Shown: positions 1 to 6,412, numbered from the stretch's first letter. The stretch is 6,559 nucleotides of DNA from Flavipsychrobacter stenotrophus (GCA_947371715.1 CANBQQ010000188.1:1-6559), one strand, 5' to 3'. The notes: generated by a model from the sequence alone, not told the origin. Made by a program: numbers and translations.

Positions 1-535
1 TGATCAACTCGTGAATATTCAATTTGAATGACAACCGCAGCGAGTTTCTGAAAGTGGTATACTTATCGTGCGTAGAATCCGTAAGACGGATGTCACTGCT
101 TTCAAACAATATACCATCACTTACATTTATTTTGATGTTCGCCCGGTCAAAAACATTGTAGGCAAGCCCCGCTCCTGTTTGGTATTGGTCAATAACCTTT
201 AAAGAATAACTGGATGTATAATTGCCCAATCCCCAATAGAAGAAATGGGGTAGTGAGTTGTATACATTACAGTCAAGCGTTGAGTTGAAATCGTTATTAG
301 TCAGCTTATTCTGTTGTTCTCCATACACCCAGCTATTAGCAAGATTCAGAGTAAACTGCTTTCTGTCCAGGCTCACCTTAATAGCATTGTTCAGCAAGTA
401 CGCGCTGTTGGCATTAGTACGGTTTATAGACCCTGCCGATTTGCAACCGACATAATAATGCGTGGAATCATTGAACTGGGCGAAACCTGAAAAGGTGACC
501 AGCAGAAGTAATATGGTGGAGATAATTATCCTCAT
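1..535 (-). CDS. DUF481 (YdiY-like) outer-membrane beta-barrel protein, 3' end outside window
   Basis: The minus strand is open from an ATG at 535-533 to the left edge: 178 complete codons and no stop, so this is the N-terminal part of a longer protein. It begins MRIIISTILLLLVTFSGFAQ, a signal peptide with a Leu-rich core and a likely signal peptidase I cut after A19, leaving an N-terminal Gln as is common in Bacteroidetes exports. The mature part is rich in Asn, Ser, Tyr and alternating hydrophobic residues. It resembles DUF481 proteins: a short SAGSINRTNANS strand-turn segment (about 34-45), a SWVYGEQQNKLTNND stretch (about 68-82), an aromatic HFFYWGL (97-103), QTGAGLAYNVF (119-129) and DGILFESSDI (140-149). 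DUF481 proteins are predicted outer-membrane barrels, some induced by salt; their substrate is not established. No neighbour on the same strand is visible, so its operon cannot be judged. It is divergent from the AraC-family gene. The reading frame is secure; the family call is from memory of the pattern. Confidence 0.82.
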   Translation of the reverse strand, partial: MRIIISTILLLLVTFSGFAQFNDSTHYYVGCKSAGSINRTNANSAYLLNNAIKVSLDRKQFTLNLANSWVYGEQQNKLTNNDFNSTLDCNVYNSLPHFFYWGLGNYTSSYSLKVIDQYQTGAGLAYNVFDRANIKINVSDGILFESSDIRLTDSTHDKYTTFRNSLRLSFKLNIHELI

Positions 536-688
536 AACGCAGGGGCAAAATAAGTGAAATTCCGGTGAACAAAACACCTGGCCATATACGCCCTTTCTCC
601 CGTTGCAGCTTTGCACTAATATAATGGCTCTTTCTCGTCAGTTTTTACTATTTTGCTACTCATCAACATAATACACTTTTCTCACCCC
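536..688. other. Divergent intergenic region between the DUF481-like gene and the araC-like gene
   Basis: These 153 bases separate two divergent genes and must hold both promoters. I see no full match to the Bacteroidetes TTTG-N19-TAnnTTTG promoter in either direction. A TATAAT hexamer lies at 620-625 on the plus strand and a TTATTTTG (one mismatch to TAnnTTTG) sits just ahead of the minus-strand start, but neither has a well-spaced partner. No clear operator palindrome was seen. Confidence 0.5.
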
Positions 689-1576
689 ATGAGCAAAAAG
701 ATAGCACATCTCAGTTTTTCTAAGTTTGCAGACCTATATGCTGCCAAGCTGATCGAGGGTGATTTCTTTATATCGGAAGAGAAGCAGATACTGGATCTGA
801 GTGAATTTCCCTACCGGTCTGATGGATATATCATAGGTATATGCACCCGTGGCACTGCTGAGGTAGAGGTCAATCTGAAAGTGTATGAGGCAAAGCCTTA
901 TGCCATGATGATGTCTACGCCATTTCATGTATCGAGGATATATAACCAAAGCGAGGATTTTCTGTGCCGGTTCATCGTATTTTCAAAGGCCTTTATGACT
1001 GAGAGTTATAACGATAGTCACTTCCTTGATAAGTTCAGCTACTTTAAGAACGACTCAATACCCACCGTAAATGTAGATCAGAAAGATGCCAAAATGCTGC
1101 TTGACCTATTCTCTATGATACAGGATAAAGTTAAGCGCGAAGGGCATCCATACAGGGCAGAGATCACCCGCAGTATAGTTGCCACCTTATTATATGAGGT
1201 TGAGGCCATCTATAAATACCAATATGCGATCATCAGCAAAAAGCTGAGCCGTAAGGAAGAGCTGAATACACTCTTCCATAACCTCGTATTCAAGTACTAT
1301 AAAGAGCACAGGAACGTACAATACTATGCCGATGCACTCTTCGTATCTCCCAAGCACCTAACGGAGACCATTAAAGAAGTATCAGGCAGAACAGCCGGCG
1401 AGTGGATAGACGATGCCGTAATACTGGAAGCCAAAGTACTCCTCCGCAACCACGACATCAGCATTGCAGAAATTGCAGACGACATTCACTTCCCCGACCA
1501 GTCCTCATTTGGTAAGTACTTTAAGAAGCATACCGCATTGTCTCCCTCGGAGTATAGAATGGCGTTGAAGAATTAA
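689..1576 (+). CDS. AraC/XylS-family transcriptional regulator
   Basis: This 295-residue protein has the usual length and layout of an AraC-family activator. The N-terminal part (about 1-150) is a sensor region with a beta-rich, cupin-like pattern (DGYIIGICTRGTAEVEVN at 45-62, then YAMMMSTPFHVSRIYNQSEDFLCRFIVF at 71-98); its ligand cannot be read from the sequence. The C-terminal part holds the two helix-turn-helix units of the DNA-binding domain: VQYYADALFVSPKHLTETIKEVSG (210-233) and SIAEIADDIHFPDQSSFGKYFKKH (258-281), ending in the family signature L-S-P-S-E-Y-R (284-290). I chose the ATG at 689. The frame is open upstream to a TTG at 653, but those 12 codons (LLINIIHFSHP) do not look like family sequence. 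It is divergent from the DUF481-like gene and convergent with the VOC gene. Control of the divergent neighbour or of the downstream fad operon is possible but unsupported by any visible operator. Confidence 0.92.
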   Translation: MSKKIAHLSFSKFADLYAAKLIEGDFFISEEKQILDLSEFPYRSDGYIIGICTRGTAEVEVNLKVYEAKPYAMMMSTPFHVSRIYNQSEDFLCRFIVFSKAFMTESYNDSHFLDKFSYFKNDSIPTVNVDQKDAKMLLDLFSMIQDKVKREGHPYRAEITRSIVATLLYEVEAIYKYQYAIISKKLSRKEELNTLFHNLVFKYYKEHRNVQYYADALFVSPKHLTETIKEVSGRTAGEWIDDAVILEAKVLLRNHDISIAEIADDIHFPDQSSFGKYFKKHTALSPSEYRMALKN

Positions 1577-1606
1577 TACCAACTAAACATCAGAAATAGG
1601 CAGGTT

Positions 1607-1683
1607 ACATGTTATTGCCCCGTTAGGTGGCAACATGTTTGTAGCAAACAGAACCCTCTCTTTAAAGCGTCCCGTAGGGCCGC
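1607..1683. repeat. Extragenic inverted-repeat element, two hairpins
   Basis: Two dyads lie close together just after the araC-like gene. The first (1607-1638) pairs ACATGTT (1607-1613) with AACATGT (1632-1638), then GCC (1617-1619) with GGC (1629-1631) and CC with GG around a GTTA loop. The left arm carries an extra ATT (1614-1616) that must bulge out. The second (1667-1683) pairs GCGTCCC with GGGCCGC around a GTA loop, with one T/C mismatch. Between them is GTAGCAAACAGAACCCTCTC. The TAGCAAA linker next to a CCCGTAGGG core resembles dispersed extragenic elements I associate with Bacteroidetes and some other bacterial genomes. The element probably runs a little further, to about 1700. Family membership is from memory; the dyads are seen directly. 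Confidence 0.6.
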
Positions 1684-1712
1684 AACAATCGCGGTCGTGC
1701 TTGTTTTTGATG

Positions 1713-1733
1713 GCTAAGTGTACGATACTTAGC
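1713..1733. repeat. 7-bp perfect inverted repeat in the convergent gap, possible terminator
   Basis: GCTAAGT (1713-1719) and ACTTAGC (1727-1733) are perfect inverted copies with a seven-base loop. They lie between the converging araC-like and VOC genes. On the plus strand a T-run (TTTTTATTTA, about 1752-1761) follows only after some 18 bases, and on the minus strand no T-run follows directly, so this is at best a weak bidirectional terminator. It could equally be the edge of the repeat element just upstream. Confidence 0.4.
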
Positions 1734-1842
1734 AAGCTAAAAAGTGAGTGTTTTTATTTACCAACGTCACAAATTTATCCATTGCGCAGTATAGTATGAA
1801 TGATAGGGCGTAGAATAGTACTTGTCTGCTCTTCAGTTAAGC

Positions 1843-2277
1843 CTACCCATTATAACTCGGATCAAATTCCACGATCCATTCAATACCATATTTGTCTCTG
1901 AACATTCCGGCATAGGTACCCCATGGACTGTCACCAATAGGGCCTTCTACGGTTCCGCCTGCAGATAGTCCGTTAAATATGTTTTCCGCCTCTTCACGGC
2001 TCTCAGCAGCCACTACTATCTTTGATCTGTTTTCGTTCTCGTTTACACGCCCCATAAATTCGGGAACGTCATTTGCCATTAGCACATTGTTTTTGCCAAG
2101 GGGCAAAGCAATGGTCATGATCTTATTGGCTTCATTTTCCGGTACCGGAAACTCATCGCTTTCCAGATCTTTAAAACGAACTATTTTAGTGAATGCTCCG
2201 CCAAAAACTGATTTGTAAAAAGTGAATGCTTCTTCAGCATTTCCATTGAAGTTGATCCATGTATTAATTGCTCTCAT
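1843..2277 (-). CDS. PhnB-like VOC (glyoxalase/bleomycin-resistance fold) protein
   Basis: This 144-residue protein is complete, from ATG at 2277 to TAG at 1845-1843, and matches the usual length of the PhnB/YjdN-like branch of the vicinal oxygen chelate superfamily. The N-terminal half starts with INTWINFNGNAEEAFTFYKS (4-23) followed by VFGG, the hallmark of the first beta-alpha-beta unit. The second half contains SREEAENIFNGLSAGGTV (93-110), GDSPWGTYAGMFRD (115-128) and YGIEWIVEFDP (130-140), the usual end of the second unit. Proteins of this branch are mostly of unknown function. The name PhnB comes from a phosphonate gene neighbourhood in E. coli and does not prove such a role, and no phosphonate gene is near here. 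The sequence has no histidine and no cysteine at all, which argues against a classic His-liganded metal site. The gene stands alone on its strand, convergent with the araC-like gene, and has a candidate promoter element at 2313-2320. Confidence 0.9.
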   Translation of the reverse strand: MRAINTWINFNGNAEEAFTFYKSVFGGAFTKIVRFKDLESDEFPVPENEANKIMTIALPLGKNNVLMANDVPEFMGRVNENENRSKIVVAAESREEAENIFNGLSAGGTVEGPIGDSPWGTYAGMFRDKYGIEWIVEFDPSYNG

Positions 2278-2312
2278 GATGCTCGTTTTTTAAAAGTGGG
2301 GGGTGCCACAGA

Positions 2313-2320
2313 CAAATTTA
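2313..2320 (-). promoter_or_regulatory. Candidate -7 element (TAnnTTTG) for the VOC gene
   Basis: Read on the minus strand, these bases are TAAATTTG, a full match to the Bacteroidetes -7 box TAnnTTTG. Initiation about seven bases downstream would give a leader near 30 bases before the ATG at 2277. No TTTG is found at the matching -33 distance, so this is half a promoter and the call is tentative. Confidence 0.38.
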
Positions 2321-2521
2321 ATAAATCAACTTAAAATTCTGGACTTCCAAGAAAGCCGGACCAGTCGAATACTCACAAAACAGAGTCTGTGCATAATAAA
2401 ACATGATACTCAGATCATTAGCGCTCCGTTACCCCTGGCAACATCTCTTTGCGCTTTTTGTATGAAACCCATTCACTATCACTTTTCCGACTTTTTGACC
2501 AATACAACCGAATTCCCGCCC

Positions 2522-2552
2522 TTTGTAACGGCGAAAAACCTGCCTACATTTA
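2522..2552 (+). promoter_or_regulatory. Bacteroidetes-type promoter for the fadN-fadA-fadE operon
   Basis: TTTG at 2522-2525 is followed after exactly 19 bases by TACATTTA at 2545-2552. This matches the primary-sigma promoter of Bacteroidetes (-33 TTTG, -7 TAnnTTTG) with a single mismatch at the last base of the -7 box. Transcription would begin near 2558-2560, leaving a leader of about 64 bases before the ATG at 2623. It would leave only about 10 bases before the upstream GTG at 2569, which supports the ATG as the true start. Confidence 0.58.
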
Positions 2553-2622
2553 TGAAGCATAAAACTAGGTGGCACGATTATGTCACCTCAATAAAATTAT
2601 CCTAACCAGCACCGATATAGCA

Positions 2623-4998
2623 ATGAACAGAAAAATTAAGAAAGTAGCAGTACTTGGCTCCGGCGTTATGGGCAGCAGAATAGCCTGTCATTTCGCCAAT
2701 ATTGGCGTGGAGGTACTCCTGCTGGATATTGTGCCTAAAGATGCGCCGGAAGGCGATAAAAAGGCCCGTAATAAGATAGTGAATGATGCGCTCGACTTTG
2801 CGCTGAAGTCCAATCCTTCGCCCATATACAGAAAGTCATTCGCCAAGAGAATTACTACCGGCAATTTTGATGATAATCTTAAAGACATAGCCACCTGCGA
2901 CTGGACAATAGAAGTAGTGGTAGAACGCCTGGATATAAAGCAAAAGGTTTTTGAAAAGGTAGAAAAATATAGAAAGCCCGGCACACTCATTACTTCCAAT
3001 ACATCGGGTATACCTATCCACCTGATGGCCGAAGGTAGGAGCGAAGACTTTAAAAAGCACTTCTGCGGTACACACTTCTTTAATCCTCCCCGCTACCTCC
3101 GCTTACTGGAGATCATACCAACAGTAGATACAGCTAAAGAGGTCACTGACTTCTTAATGTTATATGGTGAGCAGTTCCTGGGTAAGACCACGGTACTGGC
3201 TAAAGACACACCGGCCTTCATTGGCAACAGGGTAGGAGTATATAGCATGATGCATGTATTGCACCTGGTAGAAGAGATGGGCATGACAGTTGAAGAGGTG
3301 GATAAGCTTACAGGGCCGGTTATTGGCCGCCCTAAATCTGCAACATTTAGAACAAGTGATGTAGTAGGTTTAGATACGTTGGTACTCGTTGCCAATGGCC
3401 TTACTACCAATGTGCCGTTGGATGAGGAGAAGGCAACATTCCAGACTCCGGGATTCATAACCAAGATGCTGGAGAACAAATGGCTGGGCAGTAAAACAAA
3501 TCAAGGCTTCTTTAAGAAAGACAAGGTAGATGGTAAGACCGTATTCCTTGCATTAGATCTGAAGACGCTGGAATACAAACCTTCGCAAAAAGTAAAGTTC
3601 GCTTCACTGGAAGCTGCTAAGAATATAGATGACCTGCGCACCAGGATCAAGACATTAGTTGCATCTAAGGATAAGGCAGGTGATTTTTACCGCAATACCT
3701 TCTATGCGCTATTCGCCTATGCCAGCAATCGTATACCTGAGATAACTGATGACTTCTACAAGATAGATGATGCGGTAAAGGCAGGCTTTGGTTGGGAGCT
3801 GGGTGGTTTCGAAACGTGGGATGCATTGGGTGTAGCTAACACGGTTAAAGATATGGAAGCTGCAGGTCGCAAGCCGGCACAGTGGGTATATGATATGCTG
3901 GCCGCAGGCTTCACTACGTTCTATAAAGTAGAAGATGGCAAGAAGCTCTATTATGATATAGCTTCTAAGTCTTACAAGGTGATACCGGGTACAGAATCAT
4001 TCATATTGCTCGATAATATCAGGGCCACTAATACCATCTGGAAAAACAGTGGTACTACTATAACTGATCTCGGTGACGGCATCCTTAACCTGGAATTCCA
4101 TACCAAGATGAATGCCATAGGTGGTGAAGTATTGGAAGGTATCAACAAGGCTATAGACCTTGCAGAGAAAGAATATAAGGGTCTGGTCATTTCTAATGAA
4201 GGAGCCAACTTTAGTGCCGGTGCCAATGTGGCCATGATCTTTATGCTGGCGGTAGAGCAGGAATATGATGAGTTGGATATGGCTGTGCGAATGTTCCAGA
4301 ACACCATGATGCGAATCCGTTATTCATCTATACCCGTAGTATTGGCGCCACACAATATGGCATTGGGTGGTGGCTGCGAAATGTGTCTGCACTCAGATAA
4401 GGTTGTAGCACATGCTGAGTTATATATGGGTCTTGTGGAGTTTGGCGTAGGCCTTATTCCCGGCGGTGGCGGAACAAAAGAGTTTGCACTGCGCCTGAGC
4501 GATGAGCTGCAGGAAGGTGATATTGAGCTGAATAATTTCAGAGATCGTTTCCTTACAGTAGGTCAGGCTAAAGTATCTACATCTGCATACGAAGCGTTTG
4601 ACTATGGTTACCTGCGCAAGGGTAGAGATATAGTGGTCGTTTCCCGCAACCGTGTATTATCTGAAGCTAAGGAACAATGTTTGGTAATGGCAGATGAAGG
4701 CTACACACCACCGGTAAAAAGAACTGACATAAGGGTGTTGGGTAAACAATCTCTTGGCCTTGGTTACATAGGTGCTAACAGCATGTTCTCCGGTAATTAC
4801 ATCAGCGAGCATGATGTGAAGATATCGCAGAAGCTGGCGTATGTAATGTCTGGTGGCGATCTTTCTCAGCCTTCACTGGTAAGTGAGCAATACTTGCTGG
4901 ACCTGGAGCGTGAAGCATTTCTGCAATTATGTGCAGAGAAGAAAACACTGGAAAGGTTGCAAAGCATCATCACCGGTGGTAAAGTGCTGAGAAACTAA
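2623..4998 (+). CDS. fadN: 3-hydroxyacyl-CoA dehydrogenase / enoyl-CoA hydratase, FadN-type
   Basis: This 791-residue bifunctional enzyme carries out two middle steps of fatty-acid beta-oxidation in the cytoplasm: hydration of trans-2-enoyl-CoA and NAD+-dependent oxidation of the L-3-hydroxyacyl-CoA. The dehydrogenase comes first: Rossmann loop GSGVMG (12-17) with D35 placed to bind the NAD ribose, then GTHFFNPP (149-156) with catalytic H151 and its partner E163, then the C-terminal dehydrogenase parts (DTPAFIGNR at 195-203 and FGWELGGFETWDALG at 389-403). The crotonase domain follows (about 480-680) with oxyanion-hole segment FSAGAN (530-535), ALGGGCE (580-586) with E586, and VEFGVGLIPGGGG (605-617) with E606; both hydratase glutamates are kept. 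This order is the reverse of E. coli FadB and matches B. subtilis FadN (YusL) in order and length. I chose the ATG at 2623, four residues before the first Rossmann strand. A GTG at 2569 would add 18 unrelated residues. The thiolase gene follows after 28 bases. Confidence 0.95.
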   Translation: MNRKIKKVAVLGSGVMGSRIACHFANIGVEVLLLDIVPKDAPEGDKKARNKIVNDALDFALKSNPSPIYRKSFAKRITTGNFDDNLKDIATCDWTIEVVVERLDIKQKVFEKVEKYRKPGTLITSNTSGIPIHLMAEGRSEDFKKHFCGTHFFNPPRYLRLLEIIPTVDTAKEVTDFLMLYGEQFLGKTTVLAKDTPAFIGNRVGVYSMMHVLHLVEEMGMTVEEVDKLTGPVIGRPKSATFRTSDVVGLDTLVLVANGLTTNVPLDEEKATFQTPGFITKMLENKWLGSKTNQGFFKKDKVDGKTVFLALDLKTLEYKPSQKVKFASLEAAKNIDDLRTRIKTLVASKDKAGDFYRNTFYALFAYASNRIPEITDDFYKIDDAVKAGFGWELGGFETWDALGVANTVKDMEAAGRKPAQWVYDMLAAGFTTFYKVEDGKKLYYDIASKSYKVIPGTESFILLDNIRATNTIWKNSGTTITDLGDGILNLEFHTKMNAIGGEVLEGINKAIDLAEKEYKGLVISNEGANFSAGANVAMIFMLAVEQEYDELDMAVRMFQNTMMRIRYSSIPVVLAPHNMALGGGCEMCLHSDKVVAHAELYMGLVEFGVGLIPGGGGTKEFALRLSDELQEGDIELNNFRDRFLTVGQAKVSTSAYEAFDYGYLRKGRDIVVVSRNRVLSEAKEQCLVMADEGYTPPVKRTDIRVLGKQSLGLGYIGANSMFSGNYISEHDVKISQKLAYVMSGGDLSQPSLVSEQYLLDLEREAFLQLCAEKKTLERLQSIITGGKVLRN

Positions 4999-5026
4999 TT
5001 GTCTAAATCAAAAAAAGCTAATCAAA

Positions 5027-6205
5027 ATGAATGCATATATAGTAGCCGGTTTTCGTAGCGCAGTAGGTAAGGCAGGTCGTGGCGGATTCCGTTTCACAAG
5101 GCCCGATGAACTGGCATCAAAAGTTATACGTCATCTTATGGCCTCGGTGCCGCAGGTTGATAAAGATCTGATAGATGATGTAATAGTAGGTAATGCAACG
5201 CCCGAAGCAGAGCAGGGGCTGAATGTAGGTCGCCTTATATCACTTATGGCACTCGATACCGACAAGGTGCCTGGCATGACCGTGAACAGGTATTGCGCAT
5301 CCGGTTTGGAAACGATTGCCATAGCAGCCTCAAAGATCAACAGTGGTATCTCCGATTGTATCATTGCCGGTGGGGTAGAGAGTATGAGCTTGTTGCCAAT
5401 GGGTGGCTGGCGCATAGTGCCCGATCTGGACATCGCTAAGACCAATCCCGACTACTACTGGGGCATGGGCCTTACGGCTGAGGCAGTTGCCAAAGAGTAT
5501 AATGTGAGTCGCGAGGACCAGGACATGTTTTCACTAAACTCTCATAAGAAGGCAACAGCTGCTATTGCCGCAGGTAAGTTTAAGGACGAGATCGTTCCGG
5601 TAACTGTTAAGGAGACCTACGTAGGTGAGGATGGTAAGAAGAAGAACAGGGAGTTTATAGTAGATACAGATGAAGGCCCGAGAGCAGATACATCTATAGA
5701 AGCATTGGCCAAGTTGAAGCCGGTGTTTGATGCTAAGGGTGGTGTCACCGCAGGTAACTCGTCGCAGACAAGCGACGGTGCCGCATTTGTAATGGTGGTA
5801 AGTGAGCGTTTCATGAAGGAACATAACCTTACGCCTATAGCCCGTTTTGTAAGCTATGGCGTAGCCGGTGTGCCGCCGCGCATAATGGGTATTGGTCCTG
5901 TTTATGCTATTGCTAAAGCATTGAAGCTGGCCGGCTTAACAAAGAACGATATTGACCTTCTAGAATTGAATGAGGCCTTTGCATCACAGTCATTGGCTGT
6001 ATGTCGTACGCTTGATCTGAACCAGGACATAGTGAATGTGAATGGAGGTGCGATAGCATTGGGCCACCCGTTAGGCTGCTCAGGTGCCAAGCTTTCTGTA
6101 CAACTGTTTAGCGAACTAAAAAGGCGTAACGGCAAATACGGCATGGTCACTATGTGCGTAGGCACCGGCCAGGGCGCCGCAGGCATTTTTGAAATGATGA
6201 ATTAA
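5027..6205 (+). CDS. fadA: Acetyl-CoA acyltransferase (3-ketoacyl-CoA thiolase)
   Basis: This 392-residue enzyme has the standard thiolase length and catalyses the last step of the beta-oxidation cycle, CoA-dependent cleavage of 3-ketoacyl-CoA to acetyl-CoA and an acyl-CoA two carbons shorter. All catalytic motifs are present: the nucleophile C90 in NRYCASGLE (87-95), NEAFA (315-319), H347 in GGAIALGHPLGCSGA (340-354) and the second cysteine C377 in CVGTGQG (377-383). The start is fixed by the first conserved strand (AYIVAGFRSAVGK) beginning at residue 3. The gene lies 28 bases after fadN, with an A-rich leader (AAAAAAAGC) and no Shine-Dalgarno, so the two are almost surely co-transcribed. 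A biosynthetic acetoacetyl-CoA thiolase would look similar, but the pairing with fadN and an acyl-CoA dehydrogenase points to degradation. Nothing appears broken. Confidence 0.95.
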   Translation: MNAYIVAGFRSAVGKAGRGGFRFTRPDELASKVIRHLMASVPQVDKDLIDDVIVGNATPEAEQGLNVGRLISLMALDTDKVPGMTVNRYCASGLETIAIAASKINSGISDCIIAGGVESMSLLPMGGWRIVPDLDIAKTNPDYYWGMGLTAEAVAKEYNVSREDQDMFSLNSHKKATAAIAAGKFKDEIVPVTVKETYVGEDGKKKNREFIVDTDEGPRADTSIEALAKLKPVFDAKGGVTAGNSSQTSDGAAFVMVVSERFMKEHNLTPIARFVSYGVAGVPPRIMGIGPVYAIAKALKLAGLTKNDIDLLELNEAFASQSLAVCRTLDLNQDIVNVNGGAIALGHPLGCSGAKLSVQLFSELKRRNGKYGMVTMCVGTGQGAAGIFEMMN

Positions 6206-6214
6206 ACAAGAAGT

Positions 6215-6235
6215 CAAAAGTTAAAACTTAAAAGT
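6215..6235. repeat. Three tandem A-rich heptads
   Basis: Directly after the thiolase gene come three seven-base units, CAAAAGT, TAAAACT and TAAAAGT, each differing from the others at one or two bases, flanked by AAGT before and a run of A after. The middle of the tract also forms a short dyad (AAGTT-AA-AACTT, 6218-6229). No function is evident; such A-rich short-period tracts are easily produced by slippage. Confidence 0.5.
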
Positions 6236-6250
6236 AAAAACATAAAGCCG

Positions 6251-6275
6251 GTCATTGCGAGGAACGAAGCAATCT
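6251..6275. repeat. Extragenic repeat of the GTCATTGCGAGG type
   Basis: The sequence begins GTCATTGCGAGG and ends GAAGCAATCT, with ATTGC (6254-6258) and GCAAT (6269-6273) forming a 5-bp stem. I recognise this as very close to a short dispersed repeat found between genes in many unrelated bacterial genomes, often in many copies. Here it sits between two genes of one operon. It may be the left end of a larger element reaching to 6373. Confidence 0.6.
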
Positions 6276-6284
6276 AGTATAGGG

Positions 6285-6373
6285 ACGTATTCGTTTTGGA
6301 ACACATCCGGCTGAAAGATTTGACAACTTTTCAAAAGTTGTCAAATCTTCTGCATCTGAACGTATTCGTTTTG
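6285..6373. repeat. Pair of 14-bp direct repeats bracketing a hairpin
   Basis: ACGTATTCGTTTTG occurs identically at 6285-6298 and 6360-6373, 75 bases apart. Between the copies lies the perfect inverted repeat at 6315-6349, with 16 bases on its left and 10 on its right. Weak similarity also links the inner flanks (CATCCGGCTGAA and CATCTGAA). The arrangement is seen directly. Whether it is one mobile unit with repeated ends, two copies of a repeat motif, or the scar of an insertion is not known. Confidence 0.7.
6315..6349. repeat. 17-bp perfect inverted repeat (hairpin) between fadA and fadE
   Basis: AAGATTTGACAACTTTT (6315-6331) and AAAAGTTGTCAAATCTT (6333-6349) are exact inverted copies around a single C. 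In RNA this would fold as a stem of about 15 bp with a small loop. No T-run follows the stem (next bases CTGCATCTGAACG), so it is not a classic intrinsic terminator. It could protect or cleave the operon mRNA, partly attenuate fadE, or simply be the core of a repeat element. As DNA it could also be a binding site for a dimeric protein, though the extent of the symmetry is more than most operators have. Confidence 0.75.
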
Positions 6374-6412
6374 TAATATAATACACTAACAAACAAAAAC
6401 ACTAACATAATC

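Larger units (their letters stand above)
2278..2622. other. Non-coding gap between the divergent VOC and fadN-like genes
   Basis: This 345-base stretch separates two divergent genes. The plus strand is open from a GTG at 2303 to 2605, but the predicted 100-residue peptide resembles nothing I know, has a non-ATG start and overlaps the promoter candidate at 2522-2552, so I treat the stretch as non-coding. It holds the two promoter candidates listed separately. I saw no tRNA, riboswitch or long inverted repeat in it. Confidence 0.6.

Noticed and set aside
258..455. Open frame of 65 codons on the plus strand.
   Set aside because: It is antisense to the DUF481-like gene, starts with TTG and shows no recognisable sequence.
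620..625. TATAAT hexamer as a sigma-70 -10 box for the araC-like gene.
   Set aside because: The nearest TTGnnn is only 11 bases away, and Bacteroidetes use a different promoter consensus.
653..688. N-terminal extension of the AraC-family protein by 12 residues from a TTG start.
   Set aside because: An ATG at 689 gives a protein of normal length and the extension has no family resemblance.
2303..2605. Open frame of 100 codons on the plus strand upstream of fadN.
   Set aside because: It starts with GTG, resembles no family I know, and overlaps the best promoter candidate of the window.
2569..2622. N-terminal extension of the fadN-like protein by 18 residues from a GTG start.
   Set aside because: The extra residues are not family-like and would start only about 10 bases after the predicted transcription start; the ATG at 2623 sits just before the conserved Rossmann strand.
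2688..4307. Several minus-strand open frames of 79-128 codons inside fadN.
   Set aside because: They are antisense shadows of a strongly conserved coding sequence and have no family features.
6315..6349. Rho-independent terminator of the fadN-fadA transcript.
   Set aside because: The stem is long but no T-run follows it, and the next gene belongs to the same pathway.
6251..6373. CRISPR array or tRNA/ncRNA gene in the fadA-fadE gap.
   Set aside because: The repeats are only two copies, unequal in context and without regular spacers; there is no cloverleaf. An extragenic repeat element fits better.
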